Assembly: GCA_030323885.1 (NCBI GenBank)
Contig: CM059198.1
Span: 13,120,462-13,184,461 of the forward strand
DNA: 64,000 bases
Source: Branchipolynoe longqiensis
Lineage: Eukaryota; Annelida; Polychaeta; Phyllodocida; Polynoidae
Reading direction: 5' to 3'
Program-made: the position numbers and the translations under genes
Notes under the pieces: model-generated
Seen by the model: the letters and a program-made list of their open reading frames with translations, nothing else
Told to the model about the DNA's origin: nothing
Database searches by the model: none
Part shown: piece after piece, positions 1-9,934 of the stretch
How the letters are laid out: each line of letters begins with the position of its first letter
Numbering within the stretch: position 1 is the first letter of the stretch

Positions 1-155
1 AGTCACTGTGTTTTCTCTTGAAACTAACACGTCTCAACCGACGGGAAAATTCATGCCCAAAGTCATATATAGCATGATATGATGCTACCAAGCTCTCCTC
101 AGCAATTCTTATATATGTTCATGCATTACATTTAGGAAGATCTTAGATGGTATTT

Positions 156-1092
156 GGGTCGTTCTCAGAAGTTGTGTACCAATACTATGACATCAGTAGC
201 ACAAAATCAAAATGCTGTCAAAGTCCTATATACAAGTTGCCTCAATGTGTATGTCCCCATTGCATCTGAATAATTGGAAAAAACAACATATTCTGGCATT
301 TTAAGTACGTCAAATGATGCTCACACCCAGTAAATAGAGTATAGGATGGAAACCTATCTGACTCCAAAATCAAATATTTTCCACACAAAGCTTGGCATTT
401 TTAGTACATTTCACATGCCACTTGCTTTATAAACAGTCGTAACAATAATTTGAAACCTCATTGCTATGGTTTTGTCTTATTTGTGATAATTAAAGTGAAA
501 AGCAGAAACATATTAGCATGGTAACAGTCCAAGTGGAAACAAAGATTTTACACAAATGTTCGGCTCAAATTTCAATGTTTAGGGGCAATTTCAGGATTCA
601 TCTTTTACTATACCATAACTGGGTCCATGCATAGAGTGTCAAATGGTGAAAATAGTTCCTGTACTGTATCTGTACTCAGTATTTGATACAAAGTTTAATG
701 GTACTTGCAAGTGGAAACAAAATGTTACGATGTTAATGACTTCTTTTTTCTTTTTTTTAGAAATAAATGTCTTCAACTTAATGAAGACATTGTATATGAC
801 CATTTGAAGTGAAATGTGCTGTTGTTCAGAGGTTTTCATTAAGTTTGTGACACTTTATTGTCAATACTGTTGACAATGTCACAAATTAGTGATGTAATTT
901 TCTATTTATTTAGCTACATCCATCCCAATAAGATACATAATACACAATATTAACATTTACTTTTGATCTAAAAGATATCCCACATTATTGGGCTAAATGA
1001 TGAAATCAAAATATTAACACTCCAATAATGGGTTTCTTTGAAATATTTCAAGTAGACTACCTCAAGTGGTAAACAGTTTCTGAGAACGACCC
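156..1092. mobile_element. Non-autonomous DNA transposon, 4-bp target duplication
   Basis: The first 15 bases (GGGTCGTTCTCAGAA, 156-170) recur exactly inverted at 1078-1092, and the match continues to about 26 bp with three mismatches. ATTT flanks both ends (152-155 and 1093-1096), a clean 4-bp target-site duplication. The 937-bp interior is AT-rich without a credible reading frame; a short hairpin lies near 768-789 and a phrase around 530 recurs near 711. Four-base duplications are known for several superfamilies (for example Sola or Ginger), and the termini alone do not let me choose. The boundaries are firm; the family is unknown. Confidence 0.72.
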
Positions 1093-1341
1093 ATTTACAT
1101 TAAATAAGTGTGGGTGTATAGTAATAAAATCTACACAAACAAGTGAGATGTGTCAGTGGATGTTGACATTCAATACATTCAGGGGTGGTGGGAACCAGGG
1201 GAAGGCACCAGGGGAAGGCACCAAGGGAAGGCACCAGAGGAAGGTAATTATTATTACTCCGGAACTGGGTCACCAGGACGTTAATTACTTTAGAAATAAT
1301 GACTGGTGGAAAACGATGCAATTCCCAATGGAATCCAATCT

Positions 1342-1677
1342 TTGTTTGTTTGTGTTTTAAGTCCGATCAAAATCTACAACCATATCAGGACGGGTATCGA
1401 CTTGTAACATTGAAAACATGTGGTGATTTGATAGTGCAGCCTCACTGGGAGACCACACCGATGGCGTCATGACCAATTTCCCCCTTTATCCTGATAATAC
1501 CACATTATCCTGATACTGAATACATTAGCCCTGTCCCTATCCTAGTAATATTGAGCCTCAGGATAGGTAGCGAGAACTATTAATTTTGTTAGTCATTGGT
1601 TGGACTCAGCCGGGGTTCTAACTGCCAACGTTCCGCACAGGAAACCTATTATGTTACTGATTCGGCCACGTTGTCAG
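1342..1677 (-). mobile_element. SINE-1 (tRNA-headed) copy, diverged
   Basis: This is the commonest repeat of the window. Read on the minus strand the family has a tRNA-like head with A and B boxes, a body of about 200 bp that includes conserved words such as CTAGGATAGGGCAAGGAC and CAGCACTATAAAG, and a tail of TTGCTAGGACGTAAAAC followed by (AAAC)n. Here the tail is at the left and the head (ending near GATTCGGCCACG) at the right. It is diverged, with substitutions in the B box. Confidence 0.7.
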
Positions 1678-2245
1678 GTCAAGCATCTTATTAGTAACAA
1701 GGTATACATATATGTGAATTTATGACAAATATATATTCATATGTACAGAAATCAGAACTTATCTGGTTGGTATTGGTCCATTCGCAAAGTGCTTGTTGGG
1801 TGGGGACTTACCTGTAAAGAACGAACAATACATTTAAATTAGTTATGCAACCACATATATCAATACACAAAAAGCAAAATAATGCAATTTAAACCAACAA
1901 AACCCGACACTCGCCGACATTGCTTGATTTTCGCTCGGCTGAGTGCGGTAATATTAGAGTGGCTGAGTGGCAAGCCGGTAGCATGATGTTGGTGTTGTTT
2001 ACCTATTGTGCCATGTAATGAAGGTTAATGCCGTGATGCCGTCATTTTAATACTTCCGGGGACATTATAAACGTGTGGGCGGGAAGAGTGAATTATAAGG
2101 AGATCCAGACAGTTTTTGTTTGTTTTTTCTTTTATTTGTTTGTTAATTCCGAAGAGGGCAATATAAGACGAGTGTACTGTTGATGGCAGGGACAGAATGG
2201 TAATGTGTTATTGCCGTGTTGCCTGCCACTAATGTCAGCATGTGC
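1678..2245. other. Unassigned intergenic DNA
   Basis: No gene, RNA or recognisable repeat seen apart from a T-rich stretch near 2115-2140. Composition is mixed, with a GC-richer patch near 1905-2090. Confidence 0.4.
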
Positions 2246-3540
2246 GCACGGTGTAATAGTGCCAGCGGGCAGCACGTGTCGGGGTAATAATCTACTTCTA
2301 CACCGGGCACCTGCAGTTCAGGTACACACCGTGTAATAGTGCCAGCGGGCAGCACGTGTCGGGGTAATACTCTACTTCTACACCGGGCACCTGCATTTCA
2401 GGTACACACCATGTAATAGTGCCAGTGGACAGCAGGTGTTGGGGTAATACTATACCACTACACCAGGCATCCGCAGTTCTGGTACACACCGTGTAAAAGT
2501 GACAGTGGGCAGCACGTGTTGGGGTAATACTCTACTGCTACATCGATACCAGCAGTTCAGGTACACACTGTGTAATAATAATGCCAGTGGGCAGCACGCG
2601 TTGGGGTAATACTCTAGCGCGACACTGGGCACCAGCCGTACAGGTACACATGGTGTAATAGTGACAGCCGGCAGCAGGTGTCGGGGTAATACTCCACCAC
2701 TACACCGGGCACCAGCAGTTCAGGTACACATGGTGTAATAGTGACAGCCGGCAGCACGTGTTGGGTAATACTCTACCACTACACCAGGCATCCGCAGTTC
2801 TGGTACACACGGTGTAATAGTGACAGCGGGCAGCACGTGTTGGGGTAATACTCTACCGCTACACTGGGCACCAGCAGTTCAGGTACACACAGTGTAATAG
2901 TGACAGCTGGCAGCAGGTGTCGGGGTAATACTCTACCACTACACCAGGCATCCGCAGTTCTGGTACACACGGTGTAATAGTGACAGCTGGCAGCATGTGT
3001 TGGGGTAATACTCTACTGCTACATCGATACCAGCAGTTCAGGTACACACTGTGTAATAATAGTGCCAGTGGGCAGCACGCGTTGGGGTAATACTCTAGGG
3101 CGACACTGGGCACCAGCCGTACAGGTACACATGGTGTAATAGTGACAGCCGGCAGCATGTGTCGGGGTAATACGCTACCGCTACACCAGGGACCAGCAGT
3201 TCAGGCACACACGGTGTAATAGTGACAGCCGGCAGCAGGTGTCGGGGTAATACTCTACCACTACACCAGGCATCCGCAGTTCTGGTACACACGGTGTAAT
3301 AGTGACAGCTGGCAGCATGTGTTGGGGTAATACTCTACTGCTACATCGATACCAGCAGTTCAGGTACACACTGTGTAATAATAGTGCCAGTGGGCAGCAC
3401 GCGTTGGGGTAATACTCTAGCGCGACACTGGGCACCAGCCGTACAGGTACACATGGTGTAATAGTGACAGCCGGCAGCATGTGTCGGGGTAATACGCTAC
3501 CGCTGCACCAGGCACCAGCACTTTAGGTACACGCCGTGTG
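2246..3540. repeat. 80-bp minisatellite with 322-bp higher-order period
   Basis: About 16 head-to-tail copies of a unit of about 80 bp (the word GGTACACAC recurs at 2321, 2401, 2481 and so on). Units differ by point changes and small indels such as an extra TAA. The segments 2859-3158 and 3181-3480 are nearly identical at an offset of 322 bp, equal to four units, so the 3' half has a higher-order repeat. Minus-strand open frames here change frame every unit because 80 is not a multiple of three, so I do not call them genes. Confidence 0.9.
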
Positions 3541-3589
3541 TGTCGGCACAGCGGTTTTCATCTCAATCTGGAGTGCTTCGCGTGTTGTC

Positions 3590-3862
3590 TGTTGGGGTTT
3601 CATGTCCCGGCAACATCTAAGGGCATCAGGTAGCGACTTATGACAATGCACACTCATGGTGACTTTATAGTGGTGTCCCACTGGGAGACTAGGCTGCTGG
3701 CACCATGACCTGATTTCCCACTCAGTCACATTATATTGATAGTATGCTAAGCAGTCCTTGTTATATCATATCAATGCTGAGTGTCAAGCCGGGTAGCAAC
3801 AAGTGGCACTTGTATAAGTCATTACTTTGACTCGGCCAGGATTCAAAATCCTAACATGAAAG
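3590..3862 (-). mobile_element. SINE-1 copy, partial
   Basis: The tail word (CCCGGCAACATCTAAG) is at the left; body words for the promoter-distal part follow, and the remnant of the B box (GGATTCAAAATCC) is near 3840. The extreme tRNA head is missing or unrecognisable. Confidence 0.65.
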
Positions 3863-4138
3863 TACATAGCGTGAATGGAAATAAAAATAGCAGGATAAAA
3901 ACAATCCAGGACAATACAGGATAATTATACACTTAAGGCTATTCACTTAGCATTCAACAATTATATTACCTTAAATGTTGGTAAGGGCAAAACCCCTTTA
4001 TTAGGGCCCTCCTTCATCTCACGCGCCTCGGACACTAAATGGTGTCACTTTCAGTATACTACTGTGTGTCACGATGAGACTGTAATCACTTTTTCGTTTT
4101 TTTTTAAACGTTGTTTTTATTAAATGGGGATATTTATA
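3863..4138. other. Unassigned intergenic DNA
   Basis: AT-rich, with a T-run near 4100. Nothing recognisable. Confidence 0.4.
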
Positions 4139-4269
4139 ATCGTGGACAATATTGGTCTTCCTCATTTCACTGTTCCTTGCCTTATCCTAGTACTGCCAAG
4201 CACCAAGCTAGCGAGTGACAACTATCACTTGTTTATGTCATTGGTTTGACTTGGCCGGGGTCTGAAACT
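4139..4269 (-). mobile_element. SINE-1b fragment interrupted by a MITE
   Basis: This carries the SINE-1 body and the linker before the B box, but the 3' part is the alternative form with AGGAAGACCAAT, seen also at 18000-18060 and 52090-52130, so SINE-1 has at least two 3'-end subfamilies. It ends abruptly where the MITE at 4270 starts. A B-box-like piece of a similar SINE head appears beyond the MITE at about 10380-10440, consistent with insertion of the MITE into a SINE, though the junction is not clean. Confidence 0.55.
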
Positions 4270-4861
4270 GGGGCCATATGCATGACATGGTGTTAGCGTC
4301 GTTTGGTGTTAAAGCTTGACACCGTTTAGCTATCTCCGAGATGGGGATTTAGGTCACGCGGTATGTAGAGGCACCTAACACTTTCATGATAGCTAAACGG
4401 GCAGTTATTTTTAGATTTGGGGTATCCCTCTGAGTCTGTTCCAGGTGATCACCGCTATTTGACAATACCGGCGCCGATTATTGGTTTAATTTTACCAAAA
4501 TCCAGCGGTGGCGTTAATATCACTTCGATTTTAAGGTTAATTTGATGAAATTTCACTGATTGCGTATGTAATTCTGTTAAATATGATAGCATTTAATAGA
4601 TTTGGCCCTAATTGGTACCTAACACCACCAGGCACCAGCGAGCCTTGTTATTGCTGAGCCTGTTCCCGGCGAGCACCACTATTTGCCAATATCGCTGCCG
4701 ATGCGGCGGCAGCATTAATATCGCTTTGATTATTGGTTTAATTTGACCAAAATCCGGCGGCAGCATTAATATCACTTCGATTTTAGGGTTAATTTGATGA
4801 AATTGCACTTATTGAGTATGTAATTCTGTTAAATATGATAGCATTGAATAGATTTGGCTGT

Positions 4862-4955
4862 ATTATTAATACGCGCCGTAGCAAGAAAGGAACAAGACAT
4901 TAACATATATACAATTGGATGAGTTATACCTCTGGCTGGTACCTCTAAAAGGCCC
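4862..4955 (-). repeat. Ngaro B2 terminal repeat
   Basis: A 94-bp direct repeat identical to 5213-5306; forms the outer 3' end of the element. Separated from A2 by a unique 14-bp linker. Confidence 0.88.
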
Positions 4956-4969
4956 CTCCGTTTATTCAT

Positions 4970-5212
4970 GAAGCAAATTTACCTGCCGAATGAATGCAAA
5001 TGCAAAGTCGCGCAGACGCAGAAGGCCCGCGCTGCGCTGCCGGCGCCGGTTAGGCGCTGCCCAGGAGCATCAAAGCAGCAGCGGGCTGCACAAAGCATCA
5101 AAGCAGCTCAGTGCTGCCCAAACACGGCGGCTTCAACGTCCCACCGGACCGTTTCACCAAGTAATAGAAGCCTCAGCTTTTAATAATATTTGCGTAACAT
5201 GTTACACTCTAC
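4970..5212 (-). repeat. Ngaro A2 internal repeat
   Basis: A 243-bp direct repeat of 9692-9934 with a single base difference (near 5119). It abuts B1 exactly at 5212/5213, the junction expected from a circular intermediate. Confidence 0.9.
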
Positions 5213-5306
5213 ATTATTAATACGCGCCGTAGCAAGAAAGGAACAAGACATTAACATATATACAATTGGATGAGTTATACCTCTGGCTGGTACCTCTAAA
5301 AGGCCC
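5213..5306 (-). repeat. Ngaro B1 internal repeat
   Basis: Identical to the terminal 94 bp at 4862-4955; lies 23 bp downstream of the recombinase stop codon. Confidence 0.88.
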
Positions 5307-5329
5307 AAACCACCCAAACCAGCTAGTTA

Positions 5330-6304
5330 TTATCGGCCGGCCAGTAGCGTGGCCACCCGCATATCCCTTGACATTCTCTCTTGTAGCGAAGCCCTTAGAT
5401 ATTCGAACACCGCGTCTGATCTCCAATCGCCTCTCTCTTTTATCTCCAGTATGGAGGCGCCACATAGTCGTAGAAAGGTTGCGCCTCCCCGTCTCAGGCT
5501 ATGTGTAGAGAAGTCGCGGGGGTCCAAACCCGCCCGCGCGCATAGGATCTTTAACGATGATAAGTAAAATGAGTAAGGCATTGATACGGAGCTTGCCCCT
5601 TTTGGCAGTCTGAACGCGTGGGCGTCCCCCCCCGCCCTTACGTCCCGGAAGTGCTCTCTCACCCAGTAGACTGCGCATAGTGCCTGGTCTGCGACTTTGG
5701 AAACGGGAATTAGGTGTACCCGTTCTCTGTACTGTATAGTTTTCGACTTCCGTACCCTCACCATCATACCCCATTCGTAGAATGCGAAGTCGGATCTTAT
5801 TAGTGAGGCGTCCGATTCTGATACATGACACTTACGTAGTAAGGCCCGGAATGAGACCAGTATGGCCGCTCTTAGCGCTACGTGCCCCCTTGTGTGCAGC
5901 ATCAAGCTAAATATTGACCTTAGGTGTCTAGGTAATAGGGGCGCTGCCTGCTTCGGCATGTCGCCCAGGATCCTACGTATCCCAGCTAAACACTTCTTCA
6001 GCCTATGACTGGTGTAGTCAACGGCCCCCACCCCCACGTCTTTCAAGTGATTGCTGAGTGCGCTCAAGTACTGCCTGATCGAATTGTAGCACAAACGTCT
6101 CGCTAAAAAGGATATATAAAGACATGCCTGGGATGTCGAGCACGGGTATGGTGACAACTGGTCCGCGAAGATTTCGCAGAACTCAAAATATGCTTTTATT
6201 TGAACAGATCTAGTTATTTTTGTCGAGTCTGCATGGTGGGCGCCCTCGTATCGGGCACACTCCAGCGTAAGCCGCCCCCAATCTGCAATCAACAGGAAAA
6301 CAGG
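5330..6304 (-). CDS. Tyrosine recombinase (integrase) of Ngaro element
   Basis: This enzyme would integrate the element's circular DNA by site-specific strand exchange. The frame is open from a TGA at 6305-6307 to the stop at 5330, about 320 residues. Counting from the TTG codon at 6292, all signature residues of the family are present: catalytic Arg about 153 (in LLRKC), Lys about 182-184, HSLR box at 264-267, Trp 290 and nucleophile Tyr 298. The frame lies -1 relative to RNase H and overlaps its end by a few codons. There is no ATG at the 5' end, so expression probably needs frameshifting, reinitiation or splicing; I see no classical slippery heptamer. Domain identity is secure, the true start is not. 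Confidence 0.88.
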   Translation of the reverse strand, partial: PVFLLIADWGRLTLECARYEGAHHADSTKITRSVQIKAYFEFCEIFADQLSPYPCSTSQACLYISFLARRLCYNSIRQYLSALSNHLKDVGVGAVDYTSHRLKKCLAGIRRILGDMPKQAAPLLPRHLRSIFSLMLHTRGHVALRAAILVSFRALLRKCHVSESDASLIRSDFAFYEWGMMVRVRKSKTIQYRERVHLIPVSKVADQALCAVYWVREHFRDVRAGGDAHAFRLPKGASSVSMPYSFYLSSLKILCARAGLDPRDFSTHSLRRGGATFLRLCGASILEIKERGDWRSDAVFEYLRASLQERMSRDMRVATLLAGR

Positions 6305-7008
6305 TCATGGCAGCACATGGTTCGTGCAGTGTCCGCATCTCGTATGCGTGCAATGTTTTTATATGCATCCAGCCTGCTTAGGCTGTCACAGATCACGTTG
6401 TCTCGCGTATTTATATAGACCGATTGGACATCGAAGTTATGTCTTATTGATAACCAGAATATTAGCCTCAGCCAGGTCATAGTGGTTTTATTTTTACTTC
6501 TCCCCGAGTTGAGGGCTGCCATTACCTGGGTATTGTCAGTCACGAATATCACTGTTCTGTTTTCCCATAGGTGGCCCCACCTACGGACTCCCGCCAGGAT
6601 AGGCCATAGCTCTAGCACATTTATGTTGTCCGTCCTGCATCCCACACCTTTCGCCTCCGCGAAGTGGTGTCCCAACCACTTCCCCAATTTCCTACCTGTT
6701 TTTATGTTAAAGGCGCCTGCCAACCAGTCTTCCCCGTGTATCGCCCCGAATCCCACCAAGGACGCGTCACTGTAGACTGAGATGCAGGGTTTGCATGGTT
6801 CGATTATTTTGGCCTTCCCGTTGAACGAGCTGGCAAACTCTATCCACCATTTCAGATCTAGCCTAAACTCGTCATTGAGCCTAATCCTGTGCGCGCCTTT
6901 CTTCGCTGAGGCCACTAGATCATACACACGGCGGGAGAAAGTCCTCCCACCGTGGATCACTTTACAACAATGCGCCAAGACCCCTGCCAGGCTTTCGAGC
7001 TCTTTTTT
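6289..7008 (-). CDS. RNase H domain of Ngaro pol (after in-frame stop)
   Basis: This segment degrades the RNA strand of the replication intermediate and ends the pol polyprotein. It continues the RT frame directly after a TAA at 7009-7011 and runs to a TGA at 6289. Visible features in order: the RT-RNase H connection with ESLAG and GGRTF, the first catalytic Asp in YSDASLVGFGA, a Glu in NVLELWP, an Asp in FVTDNTQV, and a C-terminal DNVICDSLSR with the last Asp. The nominal starts in this region are not ATG, which supports reading it as part of one pol protein with the upstream RT. Confidence 0.85.
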   Translation of the reverse strand, partial: KKELESLAGVLAHCCKVIHGGRTFSRRVYDLVASAKKGAHRIRLNDEFRLDLKWWIEFASSFNGKAKIIEPCKPCISVYSDASLVGFGAIHGEDWLAGAFNIKTGRKLGKWLGHHFAEAKGVGCRTDNINVLELWPILAGVRRWGHLWENRTVIFVTDNTQVMAALNSGRSKNKTTMTWLRLIFWLSIRHNFDVQSVYINTRDNVICDSLSRLDAYKNIARIRDADTARTMCCHDLFSC

Positions 7009-8457
7009 TTACGCCTTTCGTTTACGTAGGAACCACTTCAGCAGTGTCTGTAGTTTCCCTAGTTTGTCTGCCGGGAGCCTCAGCTCCATCAACACTGAGT
7101 CTATGTCGATGCCCAAGAAACGTATGGTCTGACTCGGGTCTACCAGTTTCCTGTAGCTGACATAAAATCCCAGCCTACGCAGTATTTTCACCAGAACCCA
7201 CTGCGCCTCCCTGCATTCCCCTTCTGTGTGTGCCACCACGCAGAAGTCGTCCAGATAGTTAATGCAGCTCGTGTACCCTTCCCTTACCATACAACGAACA
7301 ATCATATCACTCACTTTGGAAAATACGTACGGGCTGCTACTCAGCCCCATGCATAGGCGGTTGTCGCGAAGGTAGACCGTGCCTCCCCCGAAATCCCAGG
7401 CCAGGCCCTGCTTCTCTCTGGATGTAGGGTGTATGTTCACCGCCCTATAGGCATTACTTATATCGACCGTAGCTAAGTAATCCCCTACCTGTAGTATCTC
7501 CGTGACTGACTCCACCGAGTTATAGCTAAAGTTAGCCCGGCAGCCGTCGGTGTAGTCGTTGACACATACACCGTCTGGGCTAGAACAGTCCACAATAGTC
7601 CTAAAATCATCATGACCTTTAGGTACAGCGCCCAGGCCATGAATACACACACATGGTTCATCAACAATAGTCAACAGTTGATCATCAATTTCAGATTGCA
7701 ACCTCCCACACATTGCTACACCGACCTCGCCCTTAGTTATAGAGCCATAATTGGCTTTATTGTATTTGCTGTTACAAGATTCATCAATTACCCTGAAACC
7801 AAAACAAGCGCCCCGCAACACATATTCCCAATCGGGATCGACATCCCCCCTACAAAAGCATTCAGAAAACACACGACATGGTTTTAATTGGGCCAATGCC
7901 CCATCGATGTAATAGACACAGTCACAGTAACCCCCTATGCAGGCATCCAACACATCAATGTAGTGTTCAGTCCAGCTATAGCGACACTCCCTGTCCACTA
8001 CCCACAGTGTGCAGACTAATTCGCCACTCTCCATGCGGGCTGGTTCCGGGCCGATTACCCTGAACCAGTCCTCGTTACGGGCCGACAACTCCGGATGCGA
8101 TACATCAAAGTTAATAGGGGTGCGACCACCCCCCCCGTCTAGGTCTATGCCCGTCCTATTGTTGTTGTCTACCCCCGCGACAGTCTCAAGCACGAGATCC
8201 CTGCCCGGGTTTGTTTGCGCAGCACTCGCATCCTCCATTGTCGGTTCTTCTATCACCAAAGCTTCCCTTTGTTGGCCGACGCCGCTTCCCATGTTAATCC
8301 CCGTGGCGGAATTAGTCGGGTCGGTCCCGGTTCCCTCGTGTGTATAGTGGTTTAACCGCCCGGTGGCGGGATGATCCTGGGGTTTACCGTCTTCCCTCTC
8401 CCCTGCTGGCGCCGTGGTTCCAGACCCGTGCTCTGCCTCGGCGCCCTCCAGCCTCAT
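7009..8457 (-). CDS. Reverse transcriptase part of Ngaro pol
   Basis: This copies the element RNA into DNA. The 482-residue frame begins at an ATG, has a low-complexity N-terminal 120 residues, then the RT fold: LATVDISNAYRAV (first catalytic Asp), a GLSSSPYVFSKV segment and the active-site YLDD box near residue 405, followed by FLGIDID. It lies in the same frame as gag, separated by one TGA plus ten codons, and in the same frame as RNase H, separated by one TAA immediately before an A-run. Gag to RNase H is therefore one 3.3-kb frame broken by two stops. The first could be a readthrough site; the second looks like a damaging mutation. Confidence 0.88.
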   Translation of the reverse strand: MRLEGAEAEHGSGTTAPAGEREDGKPQDHPATGRLNHYTHEGTGTDPTNSATGINMGSGVGQQREALVIEEPTMEDASAAQTNPGRDLVLETVAGVDNNNRTGIDLDGGGGRTPINFDVSHPELSARNEDWFRVIGPEPARMESGELVCTLWVVDRECRYSWTEHYIDVLDACIGGYCDCVYYIDGALAQLKPCRVFSECFCRGDVDPDWEYVLRGACFGFRVIDESCNSKYNKANYGSITKGEVGVAMCGRLQSEIDDQLLTIVDEPCVCIHGLGAVPKGHDDFRTIVDCSSPDGVCVNDYTDGCRANFSYNSVESVTEILQVGDYLATVDISNAYRAVNIHPTSREKQGLAWDFGGGTVYLRDNRLCMGLSSSPYVFSKVSDMIVRCMVREGYTSCINYLDDFCVVAHTEGECREAQWVLVKILRRLGFYVSYRKLVDPSQTIRFLGIDIDSVLMELRLPADKLGKLQTLLKWFLRKRKA

Positions 8458-8487
8458 GCCGCCCTTGCTGGGAACGCATTGTGACTG

Positions 8488-9588
8488 TCAATATTTCTTC
8501 TGCGGGCATGCCTCGGCCACATGAGCTTTACTGCGACACGTTACACAATGATGATCCCATGCGCACTTCTCCCGTGTACAACCTTCCTTGTTATAGTTGT
8601 GTGCGAAGCACGCACCTTTCACCTTATTATGTGTCGTACCCCTGGGTTCATTTTCCTTACTGTATGTGCCTTTCGGCTTCCTCACCTCCTTGTATGACTT
8701 GGAGTTGTCCATGTTAAAGTGCAACAGGGACAAGCCATTGTCACCCATTTTGAATGCCCGCAACCCTTTCTCCTTCGCCTTCTCCCGTATCGCTCTGTCG
8801 TAGCCTCTGTACGCCTCATCAGAATAATTATTGGTTGTAGCGTGCATGCACATGTACGCCAAGTGTCCCATATAACCCATTAGGGCTTCCAAATCCATAC
8901 CCGCCTTCTTCGCTTTCTTTGAACCCCACAAGCACGATGCATACATAAGTTCATTATAGTTCAGTTTTCTAACATTTTTTCCACCTTTGGTGTATTTGTC
9001 CAGAGCAAACTTACTGCGTTTCTTTCGTCGGCGCCTCCTGCGCTCCCTACTACGTTCACTGCTGCTGTCGGTGTCCGAAGATTCCGACGACGAACTTGAT
9101 GAGTCACTGCTTGGGCTTGAGTATCGGTCCCCTCCTTGCGCCTCGTCTCTCCGACCCCTGCTGTGTTTCCTTGAATTTTTCCTTCTTTTCCTTTCCTTTT
9201 TCTTCTTCCGCGATCTGCACTGCGACATTTCCTCTTCCTCCGAGCTGCTGTCTTTTTCCAGCTCTGCCCGTAGCCTCATCTTGCGTTTCTCAAGGACTTT
9301 CTGCGACAGCCTTCTCCGCAGCTCCAACTCCTCCTCATCAGGTTCTACTTCCACTACCTTTATCAGCCCTGTCGCCGCCGGCTCACCCACCGTCGCACCG
9401 CCGACTGACAATGACAACATTTTGTCTACCGCCTCTTCCATGCAGCCAGTTGCCCCTGGCGCGCCGTGTTCGCCCAGCGGCTCACTTTTTGCCATTCGCC
9501 TCGTTAACTTTGCTTTGATAACTTTACACTTCGACCCTTGTGGTGCTTCATGTTCGTCCCCACAACCTTGGCACAAATCGATAGCCAT
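8488..9588 (-). CDS. Gag-like protein of Ngaro element
   Basis: A 366-residue protein from an ATG at 9588, the first frame downstream of the A1 repeat. It is presumably the nucleic-acid-binding structural protein. Seen in order: a Cys-rich N-terminus (CQGCGDEH, residues about 6-13), an acidic stretch, a basic and Ser/Arg-rich region (about 115-195), a conserved central part with a Met/Tyr-rich segment, and a C-terminal cluster of Cys and His (from about residue 325; CFAHN, CTREKCAWDHHC, CVTC) typical of DIRS/Ngaro gag C-termini. It ends in a TGA followed by CAG. No frame break is visible, so this gene looks intact. Confidence 0.82.
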   Translation of the reverse strand: MAIDLCQGCGDEHEAPQGSKCKVIKAKLTRRMAKSEPLGEHGAPGATGCMEEAVDKMLSLSVGGATVGEPAATGLIKVVEVEPDEEELELRRRLSQKVLEKRKMRLRAELEKDSSSEEEEMSQCRSRKKKKERKRRKNSRKHSRGRRDEAQGGDRYSSPSSDSSSSSSESSDTDSSSERSRERRRRRRKKRSKFALDKYTKGGKNVRKLNYNELMYASCLWGSKKAKKAGMDLEALMGYMGHLAYMCMHATTNNYSDEAYRGYDRAIREKAKEKGLRAFKMGDNGLSLLHFNMDNSKSYKEVRKPKGTYSKENEPRGTTHNKVKGACFAHNYNKEGCTREKCAWDHHCVTCRSKAHVAEACPQKKY

Positions 9589-9691
9589 CGTACCAAGACG
9601 TGACGCAATCCACTATGATTGTGTCCTACCAGACTTGTGTCCTACCAGACTTCACTTCACGTGGCAGGGCGGGTTCCTGGCACGTCTGCTC

Positions 9692-9934
9692 GAAGCAAAT
9701 TTACCTGCCGAATGAATGCAAATGCAAAGTCGCGCAGACGCAGAAGGCCCGCGCTGCGCTGCCGGCGCCGGTTAGGCGCTGCCCAGGAGCATCAAAGCAG
9801 CAGCGGGCTGCACAAAGCATCAAAGCAGCTCAGGGCTGCCCAAACACGGCGGCTTCAACGTCCCACCGGACCGTTTCACCAAGTAATAGAAGCCTCAGCT
9901 TTTAATAATATTTGCGTAACATGTTACACTCTAC
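9692..9934 (-). repeat. Ngaro A1 terminal repeat
   Basis: The 5' end of the element in minus-strand reading. Differs from A2 by one base. It contains GC-rich words and presumably the promoter, though no TATA box is evident. Confidence 0.88.

Larger units (their letters stand above)
4862..9934 (-). mobile_element. Ngaro-like tyrosine-recombinase retrotransposon, full length
   Basis: A 5,073-bp element read on the minus strand: gag, RT, RNase H, tyrosine recombinase, then repeats. The repeats have the split direct layout of the Ngaro/PAT type: A1 (9692-9934), ORFs, B1 (5213-5306), A2 (4970-5212), B2 (4862-4955). A1 and A2 (243 bp) differ at one base; B1 and B2 (94 bp) are identical. No methyltransferase domain lies between RNase H and recombinase, which favours Ngaro over PAT or DIRS. 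There is no target duplication, as expected for recombinase-mediated integration, and the empty site can be read from sister MITEs. Near-identical repeats suggest recent insertion, but the pol frame carries a stop. Confidence 0.9.

Noticed and set aside
2859..3480. Repeated 99-residue open frames on the minus strand
   Set aside because: They come from the 80-bp minisatellite, whose unit length shifts frame each copy; the two frames are identical only because of the 322-bp period.
6200..9715. Plus-strand open frames up to 242 residues over the Ngaro element
   Set aside because: Shadows of the minus-strand gag, RT, RNase H and recombinase frames, with no recognisable domains.
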